Shown: in pieces, positions 16,104 to 24,877 of the stretch | Layout: every line of letters begins with the position of its first letter | How positions within the stretch are numbered: position 1 is the stretch's first letter | Source: Candidatus Aminicenantes bacterium UBA647 | Lineage (GTDB): Bacteria > Acidobacteriota > Aminicenantia > UBA2199 | Assembly: GCA_002299555.1 (NCBI GenBank) | Contig: DBOL01000068.1 | Coordinates: forward strand, 1-39,540 | Reading direction: 5' to 3' | DNA length: 39,540 nt | The notes under the pieces: generated by a model | Seen by the model: only the letters and a program-made list of their open reading frames with translations | The model's database searches: none | What the model was told of the DNA's origin: nothing | Translations under genes and position numbers: made by a program

Positions 16104-17402
16104 ATGAAAAAAGTATATGTAGGAATGAGTGCCGATCTTATCCATACCGGCCACTTAAATATTATTAAAGAAGCGGGGAAATACGGTGAAGTTATTGTAG
16201 GTGTCCTGACAGATAAAGCAATTGTATCGTATAAGAGACTCCCTTTTCTTTCCACAGAAGAGAGGAAAACAATCGTTGAGAATATAAAAGGGGTTTCCGA
16301 AGTCGTGCTGCAGGAAACACTTGATTATGTCCCGAATCTGAAAAAGATCAAACCTGACTATGTTGTTCATGGAGATGATTGGCGAACTGGCCCTCAAAGA
16401 GAGACAAGAGAGAGAGTTATCAAAACATTGGATAAGTGGGGGGGTAAATTAATAGAACCGAAATATACACCCGGGATATCTTCTACGAAGCTGAATTGGG
16501 AAGTAAGGGAGAGGGGTACTACTCCCGGTATAAGGATGCAGGTTCTCAGGAGATTACTCGCATCCAAAGGGTTGATCAGGATAATGGAGGCCCACAATGG
16601 TCTGACAGGGCTTATTGTTGAGAAGACCAGGATCGAGACAAGAAGCTCTTCCAAAGAATTTGACGGGATGTGGCTGAGCAGCCTCACGGATTCAGTTTCA
16701 AAAGGGAAACCTGATATCGGATTTGTAGACCTCACATCAAGAATGAATACAATTAACAGTATTCTCGAAGTAACAACAAAGCCTATCATTTATGATGGTG
16801 ATTCGGGAGGATTACCGGAACATTTCAAATTCATGGTTAAGACACTTGAGAGGGAGGGAATATCTGCCGTTATAATTGAGGACAAGATTGGTGCGAAGAA
16901 AAATTCACTTTTCGGCACAGATGTTAAACAGACCCAGGACTCAATAGAAAATTTCTGCATAAAGATAAAAGCCGGAATAGATGCACGGGTGACCGAAGAG
17001 TTTATGATCATTGCAAGGGTTGAGAGCCTTATCCTTAAAGCAGGGATGGAAGATGCTCTGGAAAGAGCCGAAGCTTATATTAAGGCCGGAGCTGATGGGA
17101 TAATGATACACAGTAAAGAAAAAACTGCAGATGAGATCCTTGAATTCTGTTCCAAATATAAGAAAATAACAAACAATGTTCCTCTGGTAGTTGTTCCAAG
17201 TACATATTCCCATATCACTGAAGAAGAACTGGAAAAAGCCGGGGTAAGGATTGCTATTTATGCAAACCAGCTCCTCAGAAGTGCTTATCCGAGTATGGTC
17301 AGGACTGCTGAAACTATCCTTGAGACAGGAAGGGCACAAGAGAGTGATGAGTTCTGTATTTCGATAAAGGATATTCTTACATTGATTCCTGGGAGCAAAT
17401 AG
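16104..17402 (+). CDS. Bifunctional nucleotidyltransferase-phosphoenolpyruvate phosphomutase (Fom1-like)
   Basis: The 432-residue protein fuses two enzymes. Residues 1-130 are a HxGH-type cytidylyltransferase (HTGH at 14-17, closing ISSTK at 125-129), the family of glycerol-3-phosphate and ethanolamine-phosphate cytidylyltransferases. Residues ~145-430 are a PEP mutase of the isocitrate-lyase superfamily: the diagnostic EDK-x5-NS motif (EDKIGAKKNS) begins at Glu259, and DGDSGG lies upstream. The mutase rearranges PEP to phosphonopyruvate, the committed step of phosphonate synthesis. The same fusion order occurs in Fom1 of fosfomycin producers, where the N-terminal domain makes CMP-2-hydroxyethylphosphonate. 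Here the next genes supply the decarboxylase, an alcohol dehydrogenase and a CDP-alcohol transferase, so the activated headgroup is probably passed to a lipid. The decarboxylase start follows the stop directly. Confidence 0.93.
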   Translation: MKKVYVGMSADLIHTGHLNIIKEAGKYGEVIVGVLTDKAIVSYKRLPFLSTEERKTIVENIKGVSEVVLQETLDYVPNLKKIKPDYVVHGDDWRTGPQRETRERVIKTLDKWGGKLIEPKYTPGISSTKLNWEVRERGTTPGIRMQVLRRLLASKGLIRIMEAHNGLTGLIVEKTRIETRSSSKEFDGMWLSSLTDSVSKGKPDIGFVDLTSRMNTINSILEVTTKPIIYDGDSGGLPEHFKFMVKTLEREGISAVIIEDKIGAKKNSLFGTDVKQTQDSIENFCIKIKAGIDARVTEEFMIIARVESLILKAGMEDALERAEAYIKAGADGIMIHSKEKTADEILEFCSKYKKITNNVPLVVVPSTYSHITEEELEKAGVRIAIYANQLLRSAYPSMVRTAETILETGRAQESDEFCISIKDILTLIPGSK

Positions 17403-18500
17403 GTGGAGCCCGGAATATTTCTGGATAAGATCGAAGCAGGGTCATTTTCCCCCTATATGGGTGTGCCATGTTCTGTTTTTACGCCGCTACTGAATTATCT
17501 GAATAAATCAGGAAGGGAGAGTTATGCCTGCACTTCAGAAGGGGAGGCAATGGGCCTTGCGGGAGGATTTGCACTTGCAGGGAGGCTTCCGGTTGTCTAT
17601 ATGCAGAATGATGGTTATGGTAATGCTGTAAATCCGCTGTCATCTCTACAACTACTTTATAAATTACCGGCACTTTTGCTTATCTCGTGGCGTGGATTTC
17701 CCGGGAAGAAAGATGCAGCTCAGCATATGCTAATGGGAGAAACTATCGAAGATTTTTTGAAGATATTTAAAATTCCATATAAAGTTCTGAATGAAGAAGA
17801 TGGGAACCTGGACAAAGCAATAAGCGAAGCAAAAAACCATTGCAGTAAAAATGGAACTCCTTATGCATTTATAATAAAAAAAGGATATTTTTCGAAATCT
17901 GATGAAAAGGCAGAAGTCGTAAAGAGTGATCTGAAAATAAGAATTAATTTCCTTGATGTGCTGAAATCCTTTTTGAAGAGTACAGATGTATTAATGGGGA
18001 CAACAGGATTTACAGGAAGAGAACTTTACTCATATCTTGAACATCCGGGAAAATTCTACATGACCGGTTCAATGGGATGTCTCTCATCTGTAGGTCTGGG
18101 AGTAGCTCTGGAGAATAAGGATAAGAGGGTATTTCTTCTCGACGGGGATGGTGCTGTTCTCATGAAGATGGGGGGACTTGTGACAGTCGGGAGTTATTCT
18201 CCTGAAAATATAATACATATCTGCTTTGATAACAATACTTATGAATCTACAGGTGATCAGCCAACATTGTCAAAGGGGATCAACCTGGCGGAAATTGCAA
18301 AAGCAAGCGGGTACAGAGAAACTTTAGAGATAGATTCCCCTGTAAAGTTCAAAGCGGTTCTTGAAACAATTGATGATACGGAGAAGCCTGTTTTTATTCT
18401 TGTCAGGATAAAGTCGGGTACAATGGAGGGGCTGCCCAGGCCTGAAGATACACCTGAGGAGATGAAGAATAAATTCGGAGATTTTCTTAAAGGTAGTTGA
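17403..18500 (+). CDS. Phosphonopyruvate decarboxylase (thiamin diphosphate dependent)
   Basis: The 365-residue protein has the compact ThDP-enzyme layout of phosphonopyruvate decarboxylases: a pyrimidine-binding N-terminal half (TSEGEAMGLAGG near residue 42 with the activating Glu) and a diphosphate-binding C-terminal half, where Asp247-Gly-Asp-Gly starts the Mg/ThDP motif and FDNNTYES follows about 25 residues later. It converts phosphonopyruvate to phosphonoacetaldehyde and drives the unfavourable mutase step forward. The start is GTG at 17403, immediately after the mutase stop, with GGGAG 8 bases upstream. Acetolactate synthase or sulfopyruvate decarboxylase are alternative relatives, but the mutase next door decides the assignment. 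Confidence 0.92.
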   Translation: MEPGIFLDKIEAGSFSPYMGVPCSVFTPLLNYLNKSGRESYACTSEGEAMGLAGGFALAGRLPVVYMQNDGYGNAVNPLSSLQLLYKLPALLLISWRGFPGKKDAAQHMLMGETIEDFLKIFKIPYKVLNEEDGNLDKAISEAKNHCSKNGTPYAFIIKKGYFSKSDEKAEVVKSDLKIRINFLDVLKSFLKSTDVLMGTTGFTGRELYSYLEHPGKFYMTGSMGCLSSVGLGVALENKDKRVFLLDGDGAVLMKMGGLVTVGSYSPENIIHICFDNNTYESTGDQPTLSKGINLAEIAKASGYRETLEIDSPVKFKAVLETIDDTEKPVFILVRIKSGTMEGLPRPEDTPEEMKNKFGDFLKGS

Positions 18501-18501
18501 A

Positions 18502-19608
18502 ATGAAATACTATAATCCGGTAAAGATCTCCTTTGATACTTTGTTTGGAGAAGAGTTGTCAAAACTATCCGGAAGCGGAAAAAAGAGGCTGATCTTCTGT
18601 TATGATGGTTTTGAGAGGTCCGAGGCTTTTTCTACAATTACCAATGAAGGTGGAGAGGATCACATCTACAACGATGTCGAAGAAAACCCGTCAATTCAAA
18701 GTATTGATAAAGCTCTTGGATTTGCACAGAAATTTAAACCCGACATTATTATAGCTATCGGGGGCGGATCGGTGATCGATACAGCCAAAGTGGTGAGATT
18801 CGGACTCTATCTCAACCGTTCTTCTGTTATGGAGTTGCTGGAAGGTGGTGTCACTCGTATCTTAGGTGAAAAACCTCTTCTGATAGCAGTACCTACTACT
18901 CATGGAACAGGTTCTGAAGTGACGATGTGGGCAACTGTATGGGATAAGGTTGAAAACAAAAAATATTCTGTTTCAGATATTGAAAATTATCCTGATCACT
19001 CAGTATATGATCACAGACTTTTTGCATCTCTCCCAATGTCAGTCTCTATCTCATCAACTCTCGATGCTCTTTCACACTCTTTTGAGGCATTATGGAACAA
19101 AAATGCCAATCCTGTTTCCGATCATTTTGCTTTTGAAAGTATTAAACTGATCATAAAATATATAGATGACCTGAACGATCCTGTCCCTGAAGGAGTAAGA
19201 AAGGGGCTGATCCTTGCATCGATGTATGCGGGACTTGCATTTTCAAATACGAAGACTGCAGCTGCACATTCGATCAGTTATCCTCTCACTTTAAAGTATG
19301 GGATACCTCATGGGATCGCTTGTTCAATGCCGTTATTTCCTCTCCTGGATATAAACAGGAAGGGTATGGGTGACAAACTTGAAAGACTTTTTATGAATTG
19401 TGAAGTGAAAAGTGGTGAAGAGATTGAGAAAAAAATAAAAGCGTCTATTAAGGGGAAGGTGCCATTTTCCCTCGAAGAATTCGGAGTAAAAGAAGATGAA
19501 CTGGACGGGCTTGTTGGTGTTTCATTTACAAAAGAGAGAATGGCAAATAATATCATAGAATTAAAGAGCAGTGATGTAAGGGAAATTCTGGGGAAGATTT
19601 ACAAATAG
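18502..19608 (+). CDS. Iron-containing alcohol dehydrogenase, probable phosphonoacetaldehyde reductase
   Basis: The 368-residue protein is a full-length group III (iron-dependent) alcohol dehydrogenase. It has the nucleotide motif GGGSVIDTAK (about residues 90-99), PTTHGTGSE (about 131-139), and metal-binding Asp/His residues in DALSHSFEA and in HSISYPLTLKYGIPHG. In phosphonate pathways, PhpC/FomC-type members of this family reduce phosphonoacetaldehyde to 2-hydroxyethylphosphonate with NAD(P)H. There is no aminotransferase here that would instead make 2-aminoethylphosphonate. The ATG lies one base after the decarboxylase stop and is preceded by AAAGGTAG. The substrate is inferred from context. 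Confidence 0.87.
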   Translation: MKYYNPVKISFDTLFGEELSKLSGSGKKRLIFCYDGFERSEAFSTITNEGGEDHIYNDVEENPSIQSIDKALGFAQKFKPDIIIAIGGGSVIDTAKVVRFGLYLNRSSVMELLEGGVTRILGEKPLLIAVPTTHGTGSEVTMWATVWDKVENKKYSVSDIENYPDHSVYDHRLFASLPMSVSISSTLDALSHSFEALWNKNANPVSDHFAFESIKLIIKYIDDLNDPVPEGVRKGLILASMYAGLAFSNTKTAAAHSISYPLTLKYGIPHGIACSMPLFPLLDINRKGMGDKLERLFMNCEVKSGEEIEKKIKASIKGKVPFSLEEFGVKEDELDGLVGVSFTKERMANNIIELKSSDVREILGKIYK

Positions 19609-19620
19609 TGGGAGATATTG

Positions 19621-20289
19621 ATGGCTAACAACAAATTTGTTTATGAGGATTCATTGAAAAGTGAAGGGAAGAATTATGTTTTTAAATATATGAATGCAGA
19701 AAAATATATTAACAGGCCACTCGGATCTCTCATTGTCAGAGCGGTATATAAAACCCGAATTACACCCAACCAACTGACATATTCCGCATTTCTTGTCAGC
19801 ATTCCCGGGATCGTTCTGATCGCGCTTGGCGGATATCTGAATGTTGTTCTCGGCGGGCTGCTGATATACCTTTCCGTTGTGATAGATGTCGCTGATGGTA
19901 TGCTCGCAAGATCGAGAGGAAGCGGCTCGATCTTTGGTAAATATCTGGATCTCTTTCTCGATAGAGTATCGGATTTTCTAATCCTGCTTGCTCTAACCAT
20001 AAACAAATTCAGAATGACAGGTAATAAGGATTGGCTGATTTTCGGTCTGTTCGTATTGTCAATGTATATGCTACAGATCATCCTGTTCTACATTAAGAAT
20101 CTGTACCTTGAGAGAGATACCGGGACATCAGGTGATGCAAGAGGTCTGGTCGGACTTGTAGTACTTGTTTTAGCTTTATTTAACCGGATAGATATTCTCC
20201 TCTATTTCAGTGCAATTGAAGTTGCTATTGTTGTCCCTTTCAGAATAGTTAATTTTATTTATCTGGGAAGGAAGAAAAAGAGCCGGTAA
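19621..20289 (+). CDS. CDP-alcohol phosphatidyltransferase, probable phosphonolipid synthase
   Basis: The 222-residue integral membrane protein carries the complete CDP-alcohol phosphotransferase signature D-x2-D-G-x2-A-R-x8-G-x3-D-x3-D: Asp89, Asp92, Gly93, Ala96, Arg97, Gly106, Asp110 and Asp114. About five or six membrane segments surround it. Such enzymes transfer a phospho-alcohol from a CDP-alcohol to an acceptor hydroxyl. As the last gene of the phosphonate operon it most likely uses CMP-hydroxyethylphosphonate as donor and a diacylglycerol, or another membrane alcohol, as acceptor. The ATG at 19621 is preferred over an in-frame TTG at 19618 because GGGAG (19610-19614) is then properly spaced. 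The gene converges on the minus-strand membrane-protein gene with only five bases between the stops. Confidence 0.87.
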   Translation: MANNKFVYEDSLKSEGKNYVFKYMNAEKYINRPLGSLIVRAVYKTRITPNQLTYSAFLVSIPGIVLIALGGYLNVVLGGLLIYLSVVIDVADGMLARSRGSGSIFGKYLDLFLDRVSDFLILLALTINKFRMTGNKDWLIFGLFVLSMYMLQIILFYIKNLYLERDTGTSGDARGLVGLVVLVLALFNRIDILLYFSAIEVAIVVPFRIVNFIYLGRKKKSR

Positions 20290-20294
20290 GCGGT

Positions 20295-21308
20295 TCAGAT
20301 ACCGTCAATATCTCTAATATCGGTTGCGTCTTTTATTACAGGTTTTGCAGGTCCTGCATTTACAAGAAAAATCAGTCCTAATCCTGCCCATGTCAGAGCG
20401 ATAACTCTTCTGGTTATTACAAGGGCCATTCCAAATGTCGTACTAAGGCCCAAAAGTTTAAAGATTGCCAGATAAGTAAGTTCATAAACTCCGATCCCTC
20501 CCGGCAGGACAGGCATTACAAATGCTATTGATCCCAGTGCAACGATCAGAAAGCTCTTCAGGAATGTTATCTCAGTAAGCCCGAGAAAGTGGAGACTGAA
20601 GTAGATCTCTGTTGTCCAGACCAGCATCTGAATAAAATAAAGTACAAGTACAGTGAAAAAGGATTTTTTGCTGTATTTGTAAAAACTTGAAATATTTTTA
20701 TCCACTTCTTTAATCTTGTCCATATTGTTGCGGATAAATTTGAAAGAGATCTTTACCTTTTCAAGCTTAAGTATTATCCATTTAAGTAGTCCCTGATGTT
20801 GTTTTCTGAGAATGAAGATCATCGAAAAGACAGAAAAAATAACAAATCCAGCATAAATATATTTCTGCACCATTGGCATGGGGATCTTGTAGATCGCAAC
20901 AGCTACTGCAGCCATAACAAAGAAGATCGTGGCGATCAGTTCAATTGTTTTATCCAGGATCACGGATGCGAGAGCATTTTTATCACTCTTATTATTGACA
21001 AGCATTATCCTTGCAGCTTCACCGCCTATGTTTGCAGATGGAGTAAGATAGTTTACGGCGAAGCCAGCAACCCTGGCCTTAAATATTTTCCAGAAGGGTA
21101 GAGTGATCTGGCATTTCTCCATAATTATCTTCCAGTTAAGTGTTCTGATGTACCAGAACAAAAACCTGATCAGAAGAAGGATTAGAAAATATTCCGGAGA
21201 TATGTTTTTTACTGTATCCCAGATTGTTCGAAGGCCGATCTTAACTATAAGATTGATGAAAAGTATCACTCCGATCAGCGATAGTATAATGATTATTTTT
21301 TTCTTCAT
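20295..21308 (-). CDS. UPF0104/LPG-synthase-type (AglD-like) integral membrane protein
   Basis: The 337-residue protein has about eight hydrophobic segments and the pattern of the lysylphosphatidylglycerol-synthase transmembrane family (PF03706-type): TPSANIGGEAAR in the first third and PVLPGGIGVYEL in the last third, both family hallmarks. No aminoacyl-transferase domain is attached, so it is not a lysyl-PG synthase itself. Relatives are thought to act on or move lipid-linked substrates across membranes. It follows the aldehyde oxidoreductase gene by 36 bases on the same strand and ends against the phosphonolipid synthase gene. A role in moving a lipid product is possible but only inferred. 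No clear ribosome binding site precedes its ATG. Confidence 0.85.
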   Translation of the reverse strand: MKKKIIIILSLIGVILFINLIVKIGLRTIWDTVKNISPEYFLILLLIRFLFWYIRTLNWKIIMEKCQITLPFWKIFKARVAGFAVNYLTPSANIGGEAARIMLVNNKSDKNALASVILDKTIELIATIFFVMAAVAVAIYKIPMPMVQKYIYAGFVIFSVFSMIFILRKQHQGLLKWIILKLEKVKISFKFIRNNMDKIKEVDKNISSFYKYSKKSFFTVLVLYFIQMLVWTTEIYFSLHFLGLTEITFLKSFLIVALGSIAFVMPVLPGGIGVYELTYLAIFKLLGLSTTFGMALVITRRVIALTWAGLGLIFLVNAGPAKPVIKDATDIRDIDGI

Positions 21309-21344
21309 AATGACATTCGGGAAAGATTATACATTAATTCAATC

Positions 21345-23222
21345 TCAAGTTCTATTTTGCTTTCCATCTGCCTCAATACCGAGACGTTTAAGTGATGATC
21401 GCATCGGGATCCCGTTAGTATCATATTTTCTGATCCGGTAATATTTTTTTAACATTTTATTAAGGGGAAAAGGGTTTAATCCGGGCTTCCTGCTGTTCTC
21501 ATTCAGGATCCTGTAAGGCAGTTTGTCACCGTTGCTGTCAACTCCCTCTCTTGTGTTCATATATCTTTCAAGTATATGTGTACGCTTCCCTGATTTCAAA
21601 AAATCTCTTCCTGAGATCTTTATTCCGGTGATGGAACTGAAAAGTCCGGAGTATGTACTGAAGTCAAAGAAAAGTTTAGCGATGAATGGGAAATAACGGA
21701 GTACAGGTTTCAGAACAAAGACCGGGATATATCTCAGAAATAATGATTCGAGTATAAAAGGATATATAGTAAAAAGGCAGGTATGGAGGGAATTAATAGC
21801 TGCGATAGCATTTTCCATGAATTCTACATATGTTGCCTTGTTGATCGTAGATTCACTATCCAATAAACCCATGGTGATCTCAAGTCCGAAAATTGTGGAG
21901 GAGAGATGGCATCCGCCACGGTTCGCCACAGCATAATTGAGCCCCATCCCTACACTTCCGCGGGGGTCGTATGCACTCAATTCCAACCCTTTAACTGACA
22001 TACAGAATTCTTCTCCTCCATATCTCTCTGAGAGCTTTCGGCTTCCCATTGCGATCTCGGATCCGAAACCTCTCATAAAAGCTATATCTTCAAGTGTTTT
22101 TGCAATATGTTCAGGTTTGCCGAACCTGAGAGGGGAGTCCAGCAAGCCTTTCTCCGCCGCTTCCATGACATATGCAAGAGTTCCTCCTGCTGATATTGTG
22201 TCTAACCCAAGTTCTCCACAAATATCATTCCACTCGGAGATCTTATCTATATCAAAAACACCTATATTGGAACCGAGGAGGCATGTTGTCTCGTATTCCG
22301 GTACACTGGTCAGTTTCTCATTGAAGACTCCTTCGTGTCCACAGAGGATGGAACAATTCCTGCAGCTCCTGTACCCGGGGTTTCTTGTCTCCTTTATATA
22401 TTCTCCCGATATCTTTTCAGCCTCGGGACTTGATGATTCCTTGAAATTTCTTACAGGGAGGATCTGTGCATTATTGTTACTGCTGAGATGATTTAAAGTA
22501 CCGTACATTTTATATTTTTTTTCAATATAATAATTCTGTTTAATATATTTGAAACCTCTTGAAGAATACTTTTTAAAAGTTTCCGGATCTTTCGGTACAA
22601 TTTTGCATTCTCCGCCTCTAGCAGTTATACCTTTTACATTCTTTGATCCAAGGACTGCACCGAGGCCTCCTCTGCCCAGATATCTTTCTCCTGAAGAAAT
22701 GTTTGCAAATCTTACAAGGTTTTCACCGGCAGGACCGATGGCCAGCGATCCATTTCCGAAATAGGATAGATGAGTTTCTGTTTCAGATGTTGTTTTTTCA
22801 CTGAAGTTTTCAGCATCTGTAAATTTTACTCCCTGGGAGTCAATCAATAAGAAAATAGGAGAAACTGATTTGCCTTTAAGAATCATACCATCCCATCCTG
22901 AGGTTTTTAATGCATTACCAAAAGGGCCTCCGCATGATGAATGTGTGATTATTCCTGTCAGAGGTGATTTAGAAACAGCAGAAAACCTGGCGGAATTAGG
23001 AGCCCCTGTACCGATCAGGACACCGGTTGTCACAATGAAAATATTGTCTGCACCCAGTGGATCTACCCCGGGGGTCAGCCGGTCATAAAGCAGCTTTAAC
23101 GCGAGTCCCTTACCACCGAGATAATTTTTTCTGTCCTCTTCAGAAACATTGGTCTCAATGAACTTTTTTGAGGTTAGATCTATTTCAAGTATTTTATTGT
23201 TTGTGCCGGAGACGGTTCTCAT
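21345..23222 (-). CDS. Aldehyde:ferredoxin oxidoreductase (tungstopterin family)
   Basis: The 625-residue protein spans the full AOR family length. The [4Fe-4S] ligands are Cys287, Cys290, Cys294 and Cys482, matching the C-x2-C-x3-C plus distal Cys of archaeal AOR, and GRGGLGAVLGSKNVK (about 183-197) is a family signature for pterin binding. AORs oxidise aldehydes to acids and reduce ferredoxin, using a tungsten (or molybdenum) bis-pterin in strict anaerobes. Its ATG lies 7 bases after the stop of the GMC oxidoreductase gene with hardly any ribosome binding site, so translation is likely coupled. An alcohol-to-aldehyde enzyme followed by an aldehyde-to-acid enzyme suggests a two-step oxidation, perhaps of a long-chain or lipid-derived alcohol; the substrate is unknown. 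Confidence 0.92.
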   Translation of the reverse strand: MRTVSGTNNKILEIDLTSKKFIETNVSEEDRKNYLGGKGLALKLLYDRLTPGVDPLGADNIFIVTTGVLIGTGAPNSARFSAVSKSPLTGIITHSSCGGPFGNALKTSGWDGMILKGKSVSPIFLLIDSQGVKFTDAENFSEKTTSETETHLSYFGNGSLAIGPAGENLVRFANISSGERYLGRGGLGAVLGSKNVKGITARGGECKIVPKDPETFKKYSSRGFKYIKQNYYIEKKYKMYGTLNHLSSNNNAQILPVRNFKESSSPEAEKISGEYIKETRNPGYRSCRNCSILCGHEGVFNEKLTSVPEYETTCLLGSNIGVFDIDKISEWNDICGELGLDTISAGGTLAYVMEAAEKGLLDSPLRFGKPEHIAKTLEDIAFMRGFGSEIAMGSRKLSERYGGEEFCMSVKGLELSAYDPRGSVGMGLNYAVANRGGCHLSSTIFGLEITMGLLDSESTINKATYVEFMENAIAAINSLHTCLFTIYPFILESLFLRYIPVFVLKPVLRYFPFIAKLFFDFSTYSGLFSSITGIKISGRDFLKSGKRTHILERYMNTREGVDSNGDKLPYRILNENSRKPGLNPFPLNKMLKKYYRIRKYDTNGIPMRSSLKRLGIEADGKQNRT

Positions 23223-23229
23223 TTAAAGA

Positions 23230-24819
23230 TCAGGTTTTCCCTTTCTCCGGGATATAGCTCATTGCCCTTTCAGCCATTGCTGTAATTGTCAGGCTCGGAT
23301 TTACTCCAAGGTTTGCAGGGACGACAGATCCATCAAGTACATACATATTTTTATATCCGAAAACTTTGTGAAATTTGTCTGTCACACCCTCTTCTTTGTT
23401 TTTCCCCATCAGACACCCGCCCAGAATATGTGCTGACACCGGGATATCGAACAAAACCTCCGTTATTGCACTTTGGGGTATACCATTCACTTTTTCCGCC
23501 ATCGATCTGGCTGCATCATTTGCTTCCTGAATGTATGCCGGGATCTTCATTCCGGTGTTCTCTGAAGTGAGAATTTTCCTGAAAGGTGACCACCAGCTCC
23601 TCTTCCTTTTAAGCTCTATTTTATTGTGGAGAGTTTGCATTACAAGAAGTATAACTGAGCGTTGGGCCCAACCCAGAGGGATAGACATACTTAACATTTT
23701 CAGCGGGTGTTTCAGTTTCTCTATTAATAATCGGAATGCTCTTGACCGACCGCCCTTTTTGTCAACAAGCAATGTTGTAAAAAAACTCATAACACTGGAT
23801 CCTTTCGGGTATCTAACAACTTCAATGTGGGTTTCCTCATTTACAAAAAGTCCTGAAGTTATTGCAACACCTTCAGGTTTAAAATCACTTCCCCTCTTTG
23901 CTGTCAGCCCTGTCATAACCTCACTATTGGTCCGGGAACTTTTCCCGAGTGTGTCAGACAGATCACTAAGGCTTCCCCTCTCTTTGCATTTTGCCAGAAG
24001 GTCATTTGTTCCGAGGGCTCCCGCGGAGAATACTACTCCATTTGTTATGATTTTTTTTGCCCTTTTAAAAAGAAATCCGGTCACTTTGTCTGCTTTAATT
24101 TCATACTTCCCGTTTTTCATTAGCCTGACATCATTAACTTTATGATCTGTCAGGATATCGATTCCAAGGTTTTCCGCCAGCCATAGATAATTTTTATCCA
24201 GGCTGTTCTTTCCCCCATCCCTGCATCCTACCATGCAATGGCCCGTCAATGTGCAGCCTGTCCTTTCCGGTCCATCTCCATTAAAGAAGGGATCGGGGAC
24301 GGTTTTTCCGGGTTCTCCGAAGAAGACTCCGACCTCTGTCGGGTGGAAATGTTTTTCCCGGCCGATCTCCTTCCCATACTCTCTCAAAAGTTCGTCAGGT
24401 ACCGATAAATACGGATTGGTTGTTACTCCCAGCATTTTTTTTGCTTTCTCGTAAAATGGAAACAATTCCTTCTTCCAATCCTTGTCAAAACTACTCCAGT
24501 CCGGATCTTCAAAAAACGGGTCAGGAGGGACAAGAAGTGTATTGCCATAGACCAGGCTTCCCCCTCCGAAGCCGCTTCCGGCCAGGATCAGAACATTCTT
24601 CAACATATGGATCTTCTGAATGCCATAACAGAAGAACCTGGGTGCCCACAACCATTTTCTAAGATTCCAATTGGTCTTGGGAAAGTCCTCCGGCCTGTAT
24701 CTTCTGCCACTCTCAATTACAAGAACCTTGTATCCTTTTTCAGCAAGTCTGAGTGCTGAAACACTTCCTCCGAAACCTGAACCGATCACAACATAATCAT
24801 AAATTTCATTATTTTTCAT
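23230..24819 (-). CDS. GMC-family FAD-dependent oxidoreductase (cholesterol-oxidase-like)
   Basis: The 529-residue protein starts with an FAD Rossmann motif (VVIGSGFGGSVSAL, residues ~10-23) and keeps the second FAD contact GSGFGGGSLVYGN near residue 82. A Cys-rich GCTLTGHCMVGC followed by GGKNSLDKNYL (about 190-215) is seen in bacterial GMC oxidoreductases of the cholesterol oxidase/dehydrogenase branch. The C-terminal region ends with the conserved H-x-LGGCLMG and NPSLTITAMAERA. These enzymes oxidise hydroxyl groups of bulky, often lipophilic alcohols. It is the first gene of a minus-strand run with AOR and the UPF0104 protein. It lies 58 bases from the divergence-free end of lysC; no clear promoter or ribosome binding site was found there. 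Confidence 0.88.
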   Translation of the reverse strand: MKNNEIYDYVVIGSGFGGSVSALRLAEKGYKVLVIESGRRYRPEDFPKTNWNLRKWLWAPRFFCYGIQKIHMLKNVLILAGSGFGGGSLVYGNTLLVPPDPFFEDPDWSSFDKDWKKELFPFYEKAKKMLGVTTNPYLSVPDELLREYGKEIGREKHFHPTEVGVFFGEPGKTVPDPFFNGDGPERTGCTLTGHCMVGCRDGGKNSLDKNYLWLAENLGIDILTDHKVNDVRLMKNGKYEIKADKVTGFLFKRAKKIITNGVVFSAGALGTNDLLAKCKERGSLSDLSDTLGKSSRTNSEVMTGLTAKRGSDFKPEGVAITSGLFVNEETHIEVVRYPKGSSVMSFFTTLLVDKKGGRSRAFRLLIEKLKHPLKMLSMSIPLGWAQRSVILLVMQTLHNKIELKRKRSWWSPFRKILTSENTGMKIPAYIQEANDAARSMAEKVNGIPQSAITEVLFDIPVSAHILGGCLMGKNKEEGVTDKFHKVFGYKNMYVLDGSVVPANLGVNPSLTITAMAERAMSYIPEKGKT

Positions 24820-24877
24820 GGTAGATCTATAAAAATATCACAACACAATTACTTTTCCAAACTTAAGATGTGCATTG

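Noticed and set aside
16104..20289. A fosfomycin biosynthesis cluster
   Set aside because: The Fom1-, Fom2- and FomC-like genes are present, but no cobalamin radical SAM methylase, epoxidase or fosfomycin resistance kinase is. The operon ends with a CDP-alcohol transferase instead.
23531..24145. Long plus-strand open frame (204 codons) inside the GMC gene region, and others like 6614-7087 minus
   Set aside because: They lie antisense to genes with complete family motifs, have no ribosome binding site and no recognisable protein pattern, so they are frame shadows.
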